NCBI GenBank assembly: GCA_947652115.1
Contig: OX393567.1
Coordinates: 20,059,068-20,123,067 of the forward strand
Reading direction: 5' to 3'
DNA: 64,000 nucleotides
From: Blastomussa wellsi
Taxonomy: Eukaryota; Cnidaria; Anthozoa; Scleractinia; Plerogyridae
This document shows, piece after piece, positions 1-11,155 of the stretch (within the stretch, counting starts at the first letter, position 1; each line of letters begins with the position of its first letter). Both the position numbers and the translations under genes were made by a program. A model generated the notes under the pieces. The model made no database searches, was not told the origin of the DNA, and saw only the letters and a list, made by a program, of their open reading frames with translations.

Positions 1-757
1 CGGAAATCTTCATAAACCTTTGTTAATCTTCGGAACATTTCGGGAAATATTCGGAAACGCCCGTGTGACCTTCGGGTAACATTCGTAGAATCTTCGGAAA
101 TCTTCGGAAAATAGTTAAAACATGTTTATGTTTTACATGGATGCTGGGACAAAATCTGTTCTCGTGTTCAACTCGATATCTCCGCACAACCATGTATTAT
201 TCTATATTTAATTACGGTAAACACAATTATCAGGCGTGAAAAATTAACTTAATAGATCTAATTATACTAATGAACTAACTAAAGCTAATATAATCCTATA
301 AGATCTTATTATTATAACAAATAAGTGCCTGCTTTACAACGTCGAAATACGGTTGTACAAATGCGTTATATATAGATAAAAGCACTCCAAACAAAGCTGA
401 TGCACCTTTAAATATTAAATATTGATTGCTGCCATTACCCACAGGCATCAATTTGTTGAAAATAATCTCATTATAAAGACTGGTGTAGTCGACAAAAGAA
501 AGGTGAGTTCCGTCTAATCGTGTCTTTGCTTTTAATCAAGAAGACGAGCGTGGCCTTGTGGTTAGAGCGCTTGGACTTGTAATCCAGAATTCTCGGGTTC
601 AAATCCTCTTCCCTGACAATAGACGGTTTTGTGTTCGGTAATAGCCAACTGGTCAGTCTCGGTACCAGCTGGGATTTGAACAAATGTCTTCTGCTGATTT
701 GCAATATTTATTTGCTTATTCAGTGTCCATAATTAGCACAGCAGTGCTTATATCCGC
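1..757. other. Presumed PDPK1 intron sequence, no coding exon seen
   Basis: This lies upstream of the first recognisable PDPK1 exon and is probably intron of that gene (inference). I see no segment resembling the kinase domain. The first 110 bases repeat variants of the word TTCGGAAA (for example CTTCGGAAATCTTCGGAAA), a degenerate short tandem repeat. A tRNA-like SINE head lies at 544-615. Confidence 0.4.
544..615 (+). repeat. tRNA-Thr-like SINE head
   Basis: The segment has an A-box-like TGGCCTTGTGG (551-561), a seven-base anticodon loop CTTGTAA reading TGT (Thr-like), and a B-box GGTTCAAATCC (597-607). The 5' end (GAGCGTG) does not pair with the 3' end, so the acceptor stem is missing. It therefore looks like a tRNA-derived SINE promoter, not a working tRNA gene. 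The downstream body of the SINE cannot be delimited from one copy. Confidence 0.55.
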
Positions 758-877
758 ACAATTCCTTGATTCGCTCCGACGAAGGGCTAACGCTCGAAAC
801 GTCAGCTCTTGAATCTCTTTACGGTGGCCAATTGACATTATCAACCCAGTTGATAAAACCAAATTATATTGTTATAC

Positions 878-922
<45 letters not shown>

Positions 923-924
923 CT
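758..924 (+). mobile_element. Penelope-like element 3' tail with hammerhead-like motif
   Basis: This 167-bp block recurs nearly word for word at 54288-54446 and partly at 46887-46987 and 42245-42370. It contains CTCCGACGAAGGG, a short stem-loop, then CTCGAAACGTCAGC (about 774-806). That order resembles a hammerhead ribozyme core (CUGANGA, stem II, GAAA, GUC) with C in place of the usual U in the first box. Hammerhead motifs in Penelope-like elements are established. The family assignment rests on the 54-kb copy, which is preceded by a GIY-YIG-endonuclease-like C-terminal coding relic. No coding sequence accompanies this copy. Confidence 0.6.
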
Positions 925-1116
925 AGTGCGTATATTAGTTTGTTTATTTTAACCGAACCAAGAAAGTGTTTGCACTTTTTTTCGAGAAGTGACGGTCCGT
1001 ACGGTTTTGTTTCGAAAGAATTGTCCATTATCATATGATAGTAAAAGCAGTACTGTTTCTTCTTTTTCCCTCAAGTTTCTCCTCTATTTAACTTTACCAT
1101 TCCATGTTTTTGACAG

Positions 1117-2685
1117 GGTCTTTTTCCCCGCAAAAGAACATTGATTCTTACAGAAGGCCCGCGTCTGTATTATGTTGATGCAGCTGCAATGGAACTCAAA
1201 GGACAGATTCCTTGGTAATTATTTGGTCGGTTTTTTTTTGGAAAATGAGATTTAGTAGCTCAAGCTTGCGAACCATGAACTATGTGTGTCAGCAATATGC
1301 GAACGTATTAACTGTCTTGTGTGTACTTCCGGGTGAACATTCTCGAAAAATATCAAACTTCCCGAAATTTGTACTTCATTCCCGGCAAAATCTTCAGATT
1401 CGCGGAAGAATTTTCCGTTTCTCCCAAAACGGGCATTAGTGATATCCTCCGTTTCGACTGCTGACATTTCGACTACTTTAGCTCGCGGAAATTGTTTGCA
1501 GAACGGAGTTCAATGTCGATGGCGTTGTCTCTGGAAACTGAAAAGTTCGAACTCTTTTATTGGCCGCAGAGCGTAAAAAATATAGCGAAATAAAAATTCG
1601 AAGGAAGATTGTCTCATCGGGGGTTGGACACTGTCCTACATTCATCCTCGGAAAGCCAAGGGCTGCTTAGTCGGGGTTAGACGAAGTGAACCGAGCAGCG
1701 AACTCGTCCCTGCGACCGTCCAAACACTTCGACTTGACGATTGTGCTGTTCGGTTTACTTCGTCTCGTGCCGACTAACAGCCACTGGGTTTCCGAGGATG
1801 AGGTGCCGTGGGTAACTTTACCTCCGTAGGTTTCGTGCAGCTGTTCCGAGAATGTGACTGAAATTGAATTCATTCCTTCTGTTTTAGGACAAAGGACCTC
1901 AGACCAGAAGCCAAAAACTTTGAAGTTTTCTTCATTCACACGGTAAGTCAACAGTGCTGTAGCAAGGGGAGGGGCCGGGGGTGGTGAGTTGGGTGTGGGC
2001 ATGCCTTCCCCCCCCAGTCAAAAAAAACGCACACGTGAGAAGTTTGATAAATATTTGCTGGTATCAAGATATCTAGAGAACCCGACTTTCTGATCTAGTA
2101 GTTTCCCCAGTAGCCTGCGTGCAGCCGTCTATTATTCCTAAAAAGGAATAATAGACGGCTGCACGCAGGCTATTTCTCCATCTGCTCGAAATTTTTGTGC
2201 CCCCTTCCCCTCCCGTCCCAGTTCCTTAGGGCTTGCTACGGCCCTGGTCAAGGAGAGTTGTCACTAACAAAGCAATGTAACCTCGTTACAATGTTCTATG
2301 GAAACAAATGTTTTGTCTTTATTAGTAAAACGGCCGGTTCATTATATTGGGAAACTCCAGAAGTACATAATTCTGGAAATTTGTACGTCTTGAGGGTCGA
2401 GGGTCGATACCCAGCGGAGTAGGGATTATCGTTCATATTGGTAGGGTTTTTATATTGAAGTGTTGGTTCGTTACATCTTACGAACATTCATTATATTCGG
2501 AAGTTCGTTGTGAAAGAGAGGGCACTTGCAAACGCCGAGCGATACGACAATTAATATTCGCATCTCTTTTTCTTCAGCCAAAACGTATTTATTACTTGGA
2601 GGATCACACGGGATATGCCATGGAGTGGGTAAAGAAGATAGAAGAAGTACATCGCGCTTACTTCGGAGATACAACACCACTCTAG
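1117..2685 (+). CDS. 3-phosphoinositide-dependent protein kinase 1, C-terminal PH-domain exons (partial)
   Basis: Three exons join in phase: 1117-1214 (starts phase 0), 1888-1942 and 2578-2685, ending in TAG. All have AG acceptors and GT donors. The product includes [13 protein letters not shown], then [25 protein letters not shown], and finally [20 protein letters not shown]. This follows the PH domain of PDPK1, which binds PtdIns(3,4,5)P3 and brings the kinase to the membrane to phosphorylate the activation loop of AKT and other AGC kinases. The kinase domain and PIF pocket lie upstream of the window. The tail after the PH domain is short (about ten residues after the last helix), as in human PDPK1. 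Intron 1 carries a foldback repeat (1643-1801) and intron 2 a perfect palindrome (2111-2172). Identification rests on recalled family sequence. Confidence 0.9.
1643..1801. repeat. Foldback MITE in PDPK1 intron
   Basis: Imperfect inverted repeat of about 70-bp arms. The left end TCATCCTCGGAAAGCC is answered on the right by GGGTTTCCGAGGATGA, and inner words AGACGAAGTGAACCGAGCAG and TGCTGTTCGGTTTACTTCGT also pair. A related copy is at 51568-51668. No clear target-site duplication is seen, and the superfamily is unknown. Confidence 0.6.
2111..2172. repeat. 62-bp perfect palindrome (mini foldback element)
   Basis: Two perfectly complementary 29-base arms (2111-2139 and 2144-2172) are separated by AAAA. 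The termini read TAGCCTGCG and CGCAGGCTA. The flanking nonamers TTTCCCCAG and TTTCTCCAT agree at seven of nine bases, fitting an aged 9-bp target duplication. The termini match the element at 45376-45436, which has a perfect 9-bp duplication. Confidence 0.7.
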
Positions 2686-4419
2686 AGCAGTTTAGCGTTG
2701 ACAAACATCACGCGTCTCCATTTAGAGTGGTTTTACAGTGATTGTGAAAATGATTTATGATTTCTGAAATTTAATCGTGCGAAGTGCTGTAGCCAATCAG
2801 AGCGCACAAAGATGTTGTATCCAATCAGCATGCATGTGGCTCTGGTGACTTTTCCCGCGCTTGGCAACGTGATAAGAAAATCGTTTTATCAAACTGACAT
2901 TTTCAACACTCGCGGGAACCCATGAGAACTGACGTGAATCTTCAAATAATTTTAAGTCACGTAACTTCTTTAATATCACACGTCCCAGCCGTCGACAATT
3001 TGTTTAATACTTTCCTACCGTTCTTAATATCATGAAGTAAAGCTTATAGCCTGATCCAGGCATTCGGTTAGTGGAGCCAAAAAGTGCCCTCCTCTTCCGC
3101 GCTCCCGTGAACTTTAGTAGTAATTGAAAACCGAATGGATGACGCACTCATTTCGCTGAATTCGCGGGTCGTCACGGAACGCTTTTTCGCTGAGAACTGT
3201 TGCGTGATGATGCGAACGACGGCAACCGTTCTTGCGTGACAACCCAATGCAACGTAACGAAAAAAATAAAACGCTTTCATTAGAATTTTTAAAATAATAT
3301 TTTATTTACTTCTTCCAAATGCATCATTCATCCATTCCCCTTTTTTAATTTGACTTGTAAAAGACCAATGAATGATACAAAGAAAGACAAGTAAGAAATG
3401 CTAGATAAATCTGAATAAGGTAATAAAGCATCTGAACTAATGAGATTGTTATCGTCTGTGTATCTGATTGTTGATGAATTTCTTAATTCTTGTTACCTGT
3501 TGGAATGACAAACTGTAGTCACTCAATAGGAAATCGCAAGAAGAAATGAAATGTAGATCTCTCTCAGTTACAGGAAAACTACAATGCCATCGGGCCTCGT
3601 GCAAAGGCTGTTTTACAAGGTTTATAGTACAGTTTTCACGCCCGGACAGAAATGTCCGAATATATATGTTGAGTACGACTAGTACACAGTAGAAATGCTT
3701 CTCCACCCCTCCCCGGTTCAAACTGTATTTTTAACCTTACCGTGGGGCGGCTCCAGTCCGCGTAAAGAGCAATATGGCGGTCAGCAATGCATGCAGACGG
3801 TCAATGGACAATCTGGAAATGGCTGAGGAACCGAAGTGGGAGAACAGATGGTGAAACAGCTGATCGTAACGGGCCCACAAAAGCCCGATAAAGGAGATAA
3901 CAATCAAAATCCCACACATACTGAGAATGCGGTGGCTCTAAAGGCCAATTTTTACCAACTTGCGTCAAGTAGAGTCGGTATTCTTTGAAGCTGAGAAACA
4001 AGCATACTGCGACTTTGGAGCGAAAGAATAGCCCTTTCAAAAGGCGCATTGAAATTGCCTCTGAACGAGTACAATTACTGTACACGCTGTTTTTACCGAG
4101 GCAATTAGCGCAGTGTTCGGGAAACGAAACAGCTGTTCGAAGAGGTTTGTTAATCGCGAAGTTAATGTGTCATGATGAAGCACCGTGACTGACTCGGGGA
4201 AATGCGGAGTCAAAATTTCTGATACATATTTCGTGACATCGAGCTGATGAAATCTTGAGTGAACCTACGATATACCATCAGACGAAAATTTTATTTTGCT
4301 TTTACAACACGAACGTCGACAAACGCAAACTGACGATCGGAGTGGATCGCTTTGTTGTTGGAAGTTTAATTTAAAACTCTTGATTTCAGAGGGGGCAGTT
4401 TTCAAAAGAATTCAATCAA
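2686..4419. other. PDPK1-FAM234 intergenic region
   Basis: I see no recognisable coding exon. The stretch should contain the PDPK1 3' UTR and the FAM234 promoter and 5' UTR. Short open frames on both strands show no family similarity. Around 2790-2850 there are two CCAATCA words near TTTCCCGCGC, but I cannot tie them to a gene. Confidence 0.4.
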
Positions 4420-7400
4420 ATGGCTACATCGACCGGCTCAAGACCTCTGGTAGGAATGAACGCAGATCTTGACGCAGATGCAGATACAGAGGAAAATGGA
4501 TCGTCCGATAACGAAAAGTCACTATTTGAGTCCAGCGAGCAATCGGGATCTGCCGAAAAACAGCCGCTATCAATGAAACGCCGAATTGCTTTGGTTGGCG
4601 CGCTGTTGCTTTGTGTGTTTACTATATTTGCCTTCGCCTTTTTGCTACCTTGTCATAAACCCAAGTGTCAGAAAAATCCAGGATGCCCTGGAAAAGGAGA
4701 CCTGGCTTCTATCAACTGGACCAACAAGTTAGGCGGTATCACTCCAATGATGATTTCGCTGGTTGATGTGACAGGCTATGGCAAGGCAGATATTTTAGTT
4801 GAATTTGACATAGAAGCAAAGGAATCAGCCAATTCGTCATTTTTGAGGCAGCTTTGTAAAAGCGCAACTTGTCATGGTGGTGGTCTTTTGGCCATACACG
4901 GTTCCTGTGGTTATAGTCTGTGGGATGTTAGCAGGAATTCCTCCCTTGGGTTCCTGGCTTGTGAAGGGGTTAAAGACAGGACAGATAGTAGACACTGTTT
5001 GCTTGTTGAAGGGAAGACAAATCTTGTTCTTTTGAACTCAGAAAACGGAAGTACAAAATGGCAGTCACCATCCAATGGTAGGGTTGATTCATTTAAATTT
5101 GTCAATGATATTGATGGTGATGGGGAAAAGGACATTGTATTTGTTGGTGAACAATCTGACGGTATTGGGAAGGCATCCCTTGGAGGCAGTATCAATCTGA
5201 TATCAGGAATAACAGGAAAAATTCTTGGTACCTCTTTGCCATTACCAGGCAGTCACAGCAGTAGTAATATCCTCGCCATTCACACCCTGTTAAGTAAAAA
5301 GCAATTTGTGATTGTCGGTTCGGTATCACATCGGGGAAATGGTACGTCGTTGTGGGCTATATCAGTTCATGATTTACTTGAAAAAGTAAGAAAGCCAATG
5401 CAAACGATTCCAGGTGATCCTTGGGGAAAACATATACCAGATCCAACCAATGGGTTCATCAGTATTTTAAAAGATACTCTCATCCCGACTGAACCTCTGC
5501 TGACAGACCTTGATGGTGATGGCGTGAAAGACGTTGTGCTTGTCATCAGAGAAAATGGCACCTCTCTGCTGGCTATCAATGGAAATGATTTGGCTGCTAT
5601 GTGGAGGATGGCTGTTTCTTTAGATGCTTCCATTAACAAGTAAGTTTTTGTTAACATAACTTTTCATTTATAGCCACTTAATCATAGTAACTGATATCTT
5701 CTATCTTGTCTGTGATCATGTTCTTTACCAAATTATGTATATGGCATAATTTTACCGCTGCATGGTATTAATGAAGTAACTACTTTTATTTAGTATTACA
5801 TGGCCAAAAATATTAAAATCTTTTCTTTTCTCATTAGGGCAGTGAAAATTTACTAGTAAAGCCGTCCTGGACAGGTTATGGGTTCAATATTTGAAATTAT
5901 ACCTGAAATCAGAAATGTTGATCAGTATTTATTTAGCCTGTCATCAGTCGACATTAGGTCATTTTCAGGACTAGATAATTATTATTGCTATTAATAATAT
6001 AAAGCAATTGTTCCTTTGCCAGTCCTAAACAGGGTCGTGGTTAAGGAAGGGGGGGGGGGGGGGGGTACTGCAGCCCTCCTGGCTTGTATGCCTATGTTCA
6101 TTAGCCCATTGCACCTTCCACATAAAATGGATGCATTATTATTCAACTGATCTTTCAAAATCTTCAGAAGAAAGTGGAAAGCGGTCTGGAATTATGATTC
6201 AAACCCCTTATTTTTTTGCGCAAGACACTTCTCAGCTATTTGCGTAAATGGAACAAATGGGAACATCTCTAATTAAAAATGCATTTTGAGAATTCTTTTA
6301 TATGAAGAAATAATAAAACAAATAAGACTGAGGTATAGTCACTGTTCAACTGCATTTTGCAATCCTGTGTGTAACTTTCTTATTTTCTTTCTTTCCAGTT
6401 TATTCCCAATTCAACACTCTGTTAAAGAAAACTCCACAAATATTGGCGTGTTTGTTGCATTTGCTAATCATTCATCTGCAATTTTGGTGATCAATGGTCG
6501 GACAGGGGAGATGAGCTGGTCATTTCACAGCATAGCTGGGATACCTGTGGCACCGATACCTTTACCAAGAGACTTTGCAACAGAACAGGCTTTTGTAATG
6601 TGGCTTCCAAAGTTGGAGGCCCTGACAGTGATTGCTAAACCCAGGAAATCCAGACGAATAAGGCGACAAAGCAGCAATGGCAAATATGTTGACAGTACAA
6701 CTATAGATTCAGCCAGGAAGAGAAGGTCAAGACAAAGACGTCATCAAGAAGGGGACAAGATATTTCCTGAATTAGCTATTACTCCTTCGGATAGGCTTTA
6801 TTATCGGGATTTTGAAGATTATTATGATGATGATAATATTGCTTATAACAATGGGAAGGATGACGATGAAAGTAATGATGATGATATTGCCTTTAAGGAA
6901 TTTCAACTTGCCTTTTTATCAGATATTTTGAAGGATTCTAGTGATTCTCCATTTTCCCAAAAGGAGCTTTTCAACTTATTAAAAGAACATGATAAAGCTG
7001 ACAACAAATGGCTTAATGCAAGGAAAGCTGATCTTCCAGCTATGCGCCAAAGAGGTTACAGTGAGGGCTTGATTCCAACTACTGGAGAAGACAATTTTGA
7101 TGTTAAAGGAGATGACATGCACACCGCTGAATTAGAAAAGGAACTAAGTGAGCTGGCTGCACACAAGAAAGATGAAAGTGATCATGAGGCAAAAGCACCA
7201 CTGACTCTTCTTCCAAGAAACCATGCTGTCCTTCAATCCAGTCCAAAGGTACTCAAAGAATTCCCTCCTGAGCCAACTAGGAGTGAGTACGAAGATAGTG
7301 ACTTTAAACTGGTGTCAACAAGCAGTAGTCATAACCAACAATTTCCAATAGTGAATGATTATGGAAAGCAAGAAAACCGCAAAGAGAATTCAAAGTTGAC

Positions 7401-8514
7401 ATCGGCTAAAAAGCCTACTTATCATAAGAGATCTGTGCAGTCATCACAGTCCGGAACACAGTGTGTTGGAAGTTTAAGTGACACTGCAGATTCCTATGTG
7501 GCTCTTCTGTTGACGAAAGATGCTAACGGAAGACAGCTGATTGCTGAAATAACAGAGGAGGGTCCTCTTTATCTAGGTACGTGTTATGAATGCATGATTT
7601 CTATTTTTATAGTGATACATCTAGGCACAACAGAGGCAGATAAAGATAACTGGGTGAGAGTCCAAAAAATACAAGTAAAAGGGGGCTCCTTCCTCCCTTG
7701 GCCCTCTGCCTACAGCATAAATCTGCCCTTGCACTGTTTTTGTCAAATACAGGAGACAGCAGACAGTGGCAGATCCTAAGGTGATAAAGATAGGAGGGGG
7801 AGGGGGAGGGAGGAGTGAAGGAGGTGAAGTGAAGAGGAGCCCTTTCTTGCTTGAAATTAATGGGATATGCATAGTTGGGGACAAGATGGGTAAAGGAAAA
7901 GTCTGGCTGGAGTTTATCCTGAGTTCCTTATAGCATGAAGCAAATATGTTTTAAATTCGCCAGCATTAAATTTGGTGGTATCCATTTTGCACCCCTTGGT
8001 GAAGAGAGGCACTATGAGAGTGTCTTGCCTACAAACTCAATGCAGCTTGCCCCTGCTATGATCGGTCCTGTGCACCAACCATTAGACCACCATGCCTCAT
8101 TTATCTGAACTCAAGAAAGGTGCCATGTCCACTTGTGTGACATTTTAAAAGGCTTGTTTCATGCCATGTTTGATTATTGTTCTTATTATTTTGATTCGTA
8201 TTACAGGCCCTGAGGAATATGAAAGTTTATTCAACATCGAGGAAGGACATACCAAACCCAAATCTTGTTTACGACTGGTGCCCAGGCTCACATCACAGCC
8301 TGTACTAAGAGATACAGACGAAGGCCTGGATCTAGTCTATACTGTGAGCTTTGTTTCTGATAATCACTCAGTGCATGTTGGGAAAATTAGGAAAATGTCC
8401 ATGACTGACGTGTTGGGAAGTCTGGAAGGCAAAATTGCTACAAAGAATATAAGAAGGCATCAGTCTAAAAGGGAAAATGATTATTCGTTTAGTTTTCCAC
8501 GAGTTTTGAAATGA
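4420..8514 (+). CDS. FAM234-family type II membrane protein with FG-GAP-like repeats
   Basis: Three exons, 4420-5639, 6399-7576 and 8207-8514 (TGA), join in phase to a 901-residue protein. Residues 1-55 are acidic and cytosolic. Residues 56-77 (starting at RIALVGALLLCVF) form one signal-anchor helix, and the rest is extracellular or lumenal. FG-GAP/DxDxDG-type repeats appear as VTGYGKADILVEFD, DIDGDGEKDIVFVGE and DLDGDGVKDVVLVI, as in FAM234A/B beta-propeller-like ectodomains. Vertebrate members are about 550-620 residues. The excess here is an insertion at about 487-751 with basic clusters (RKSRRIRR, ARKRRSRQRR, HKR) and an acidic run (about 545-569). The molecular role of the family is poorly known. 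The start is the first Met of the open frame (TCAAATGG). A polyadenylation signal follows at 8790. The next gene, TMEM11, is convergent. Confidence 0.85.
6049..6065 (+). repeat. (G)17 tract in FAM234 intron 1
   Basis: A run of 17 G lies on the sense strand of intron 1, so the nascent transcript could form a G-quadruplex. Similar C or G runs lie at 17469-17490 (C22), 32253-32269 (C17), 25689-25702 and 35941-35954. The lengths are prone to assembly error. Confidence 0.8.
7945..8100 (-). repeat. tRNA-Gln-derived SINE, decayed copy
   Basis: This is a minus-strand relative of the SINE at 25486-25790. Shared words include the reverse of TGGTACCCATTT, of GAGAGAGGCACTRTGAGAGT and of the A-box TAATGGT (here ACCATTAGACCACC). 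It lies in FAM234 intron 2, antisense to the gene. Confidence 0.6.
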
Positions 8515-8589
8515 CCATTATTTTTAAGCTTTCTTGATTAGGCAAAAGCTTTAGGTTATTATATTATTTAAAAGCTCATATTAAATTAT

Positions 8590-8745
8590 TGGATTTTTCC
8601 ATTAAGTAAGATTACTTCAGGGATGTTCTATTACAATCAAAATTAAGAAATCAAGATGAATTTGCAACAAAGAATATAAGGTGTCAATCTTAAAGGGTAA
8701 ATTACTATTCATTCAGTAAATTATAAATACTTATTTATATTCTTG
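8590..8745 (+). pseudogene. Decayed duplicate of the FAM234 last-exon tail (copy 2)
   Basis: The text GCAACAAAGAATATAAGG followed by GTCAATCTTAAAGGG and ACTATTCATTCAGT matches the last FAM234 coding stretch (8436-8500: GCTACAAAGAATATAAGAAG, CAGTCTAAAAGGG, ATTATTCGTTTAGT) with substitutions and gaps. The reading frame is broken. It lies within the probable 3' UTR of the same gene. Confidence 0.6.
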
Positions 8746-8789
8746 AATAATTATTATATTTTCTTTTTATGGTAACATGTTATTGGTGA

Positions 8790-8795
8790 AATAAA
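8790..8795 (+). promoter_or_regulatory. AATAAA polyadenylation signal (FAM234)
   Basis: Canonical hexamer 276 bases after the FAM234 stop codon and the best candidate for its 3' end. If it is used, decayed copy 2 is part of the 3' UTR and copy 3 lies outside it. Confidence 0.4.
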
Positions 8796-8954
8796 TGTAA
8801 TATTAATTTATTGAGAGATAGAAGGAGTAACTACAGTAATCTAGTTCAACAGGCACAAATCAAATCAACTTCGCCAATAATAAACTATTAATTTCCCTCT
8901 ATGGACGAACAGCATCATTCTATATTATAGTTTACTGGAAAAGCTGATTGGTTT

Positions 8955-9185
8955 TTCTGTTTGCTGATATAGGTGACTGTATATGTATTGCCCATGAAAG
9001 GGAAAATTTTGGAAAATGTTATCATATTCGGAAACTGTCTAGAAGGTGAAATTGTTACAAAGAATATAAGAGGGAATAAATCAATAAATTATAAAAGGAA
9101 TTCAATATGATTATTCATTCAGTTTTCCAAGAGGATCGAAATAACCAATGTTTATAATAATTTATATTTGAAAGCTAATAATTTT
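8955..9185 (+). pseudogene. Decayed duplicate of the FAM234 last exon (copy 3)
   Basis: A longer match than copy 2. CATGAAAGGGAAAATTTTGG, GTCTAGAAGGTGAAATTG, TACAAAGAATATAAGAGGG, ATGATTATTCATTCAGTTTT and CCAAGAGGATCGAAATAACC run collinear with 8378-8520 of the functional last exon, including the stop-codon region and some 3' UTR (AAAGCTAATAATTT versus AAAGCTCATATTAAAT). The frame is disrupted by insertions. Confidence 0.7.
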
Positions 9186-9999
9186 AGTAGACTGAATTAT
9201 CCAGTTGAATCCAAGTAACTTAAACCTTCATGGGAAATTGTTTCAAGTTGTTGAGGGATTTGAGGTATCAAGGATACAATTAGTAAGAAAATGACCTGGA
9301 GGGGTAATCAGATTTTAAGGTTTGAGTTGAGTCAGAGGTTATAGTTAGTGAGATTCAACTGTAGTTCCTTCATTCTCTGGAAACAAGTATAGGCTCTGGC
9401 AGTCTGAGTCAGTGGCCAAAGTTCCATTTCAGCTTTTTAGAAATCACTCCATATTATTATTTTTTATACTTTATATCAAATAATTTTTTAAGTTTGTGAT
9501 GATGGCACAATAAAAAAAATAACAAATCTGTGGCCTTCTGTGTTGGATTGTCAGGGAGAAATTGCTATCAATTACATGTAGCCAAGTTGAGAACAAGTGC
9601 AAAATCACCTAGTCTTGCCATTTGAGCCTGTTAAACAAGCAGCATGCCTATTGAATTAGTCATGCTTCAAGGATGGATGCAAATGGCAATAAACATTTTG
9701 AGAAAGTATCGTAATACCAAATTGACTTTCATTTACACAGTACTGCTTAATATTTGAGTTCTCTCCCTATAGGCATGCTACATGTTTAACAAATTACTTA
9801 AAATGACAAGAACTGTTTTCCTTCAAGCCAACTTAGCTAATTGCATTGTTGACTATTAATTTTGTCAGTATATTTTATTGGAAATCTTAAATGACTCCAA
9901 CAGATTCAAAAGGTAGATAATTGGTAGATTTTCATCCAAAATTTTTAGGATTCTATTTCTTTGTTTTCACTACAGTTTTACATGTAGTTCCAATTTAGA

Positions 10000-10125
10000 A
10001 CACACATCAAACACTTCACATTTCCAAACATCTCAAAGTTTCTTCAAAAATTCTCTGTTGTGCATCATATTTTCAACTCTCTTTTCAGAGTTTGGAAATG
10101 TGATGAAGCACTTGTGTTCAACGTA
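10000..10125. repeat. MITE with CACATTTCCAAAC arms, copy 1
   Basis: Inverted arms ACTTCACATTTCCAAAC and GTTTGGAAATGTGATGAAGC enclose a core containing TTTTCAACTCTC. The same layout, arms and core words recur at 24979-25132 inside TOM1. I cannot assign a superfamily. Confidence 0.6.
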
Positions 10126-10470
10126 TGTCAAGTTGATCAAGTCTTGCCATAATAATTATAACTGACAATAGCGTTTGTTTGTTAATAAAAGGCAAAGTTA
10201 AAAACTTGCCATTCTCCATAATGTTGCTGTTGATTAAAAGCAGGCTAACAAATCAGAAAAAGATGGCACAAATTCAGCTTTATTTACACCTCTAAAAATA
10301 ATCATTAGAAAAACCATTCGCATAAGTCAAATAATGCACTTAATCAATGCAACAGCCATATAGATTTCAACACATCATAGACCCCATAAGCAAGAGGATG
10401 CGTGAATCTCAAGTGGCACTGAAAAATCAATATAGTTAAAATACTCGTGCAACTTAAACCTCTCAGTGTG

Positions 10471-10782
10471 CAGGGTTCGTACCCCTTTTCAAAGACAAAT
10501 TTCCAGGACTTTTCCAGGCCTTTTCCAGGACTCACGTCAAATTTTCCAGGACTCCAAAATTCACATTAAACCCTTTTTCGTCCAAGATCCCAATATAAAT
10601 TCTCCCAACTGTAAGCCTCGCATTCCTTATAAAGTTAGTTCAGAACAATTCATTTCTTGAGTTTAACAGATTTCCAGGACTTTCCAGGACCTGTAATCTT
10701 TTTCCAGTACTTTCCAGTCCTGGAAAATGCCATAATAAAATTCAAGGACTTTCAGGGTTTTCCAGGACCCGTACGAACCCTG
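10471..10782. mobile_element. hAT-type MITE
   Basis: Terminal inverted repeats CAGGGTTCGTAC and GTACGAACCCTG bound 312 bp, flanked on both sides by AGTGTG. CAGGG termini are typical of hAT elements. The interior is built of repeated TTTCCAGGACT words in direct orientation (about ten occurrences), with no transposase. Confidence 0.7.
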
Positions 10783-10910
10783 AGTGTGGCCCAACAGTAA
10801 CTTACAATAACTTTCCCAAGAAGCATTACTTCCACTATACAGAAGGTGCCGTTATTCTGCTCACGGCAAGAAAGTTGAGACATGATGTTGGCAACTGTAA
10901 AGCCCGGCAT

Positions 10911-11119
10911 GTACTGAAACCAGGAATACTGGAACACCCCGAAACATGGAACCAGAACACCCTGGAACACCAGAATTTTTTTTATATATATGTTGTGGTT
11001 TCATTTTATCCTTGGTTTAAAATTGTTTAAACCAGTTCGATTTTCATTTCTCATTGTCTTATTTTGATTAACATAATCTGAAACAAAGGAAAATCAAAAT
11101 CAAACTGGTTTAAAAAAAT

Positions 11120-11155
<36 letters not shown>

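Noticed and set aside
544..615. Functional tRNA-Thr gene
   Set aside because: The acceptor stem cannot form and the 3' half diverges. It fits a SINE head.
1667..2002. Minus-strand 111-residue open frame
   Set aside because: It lies over a foldback repeat and PDPK1 exon 2 on the opposite strand, and the sequence has no family resemblance.
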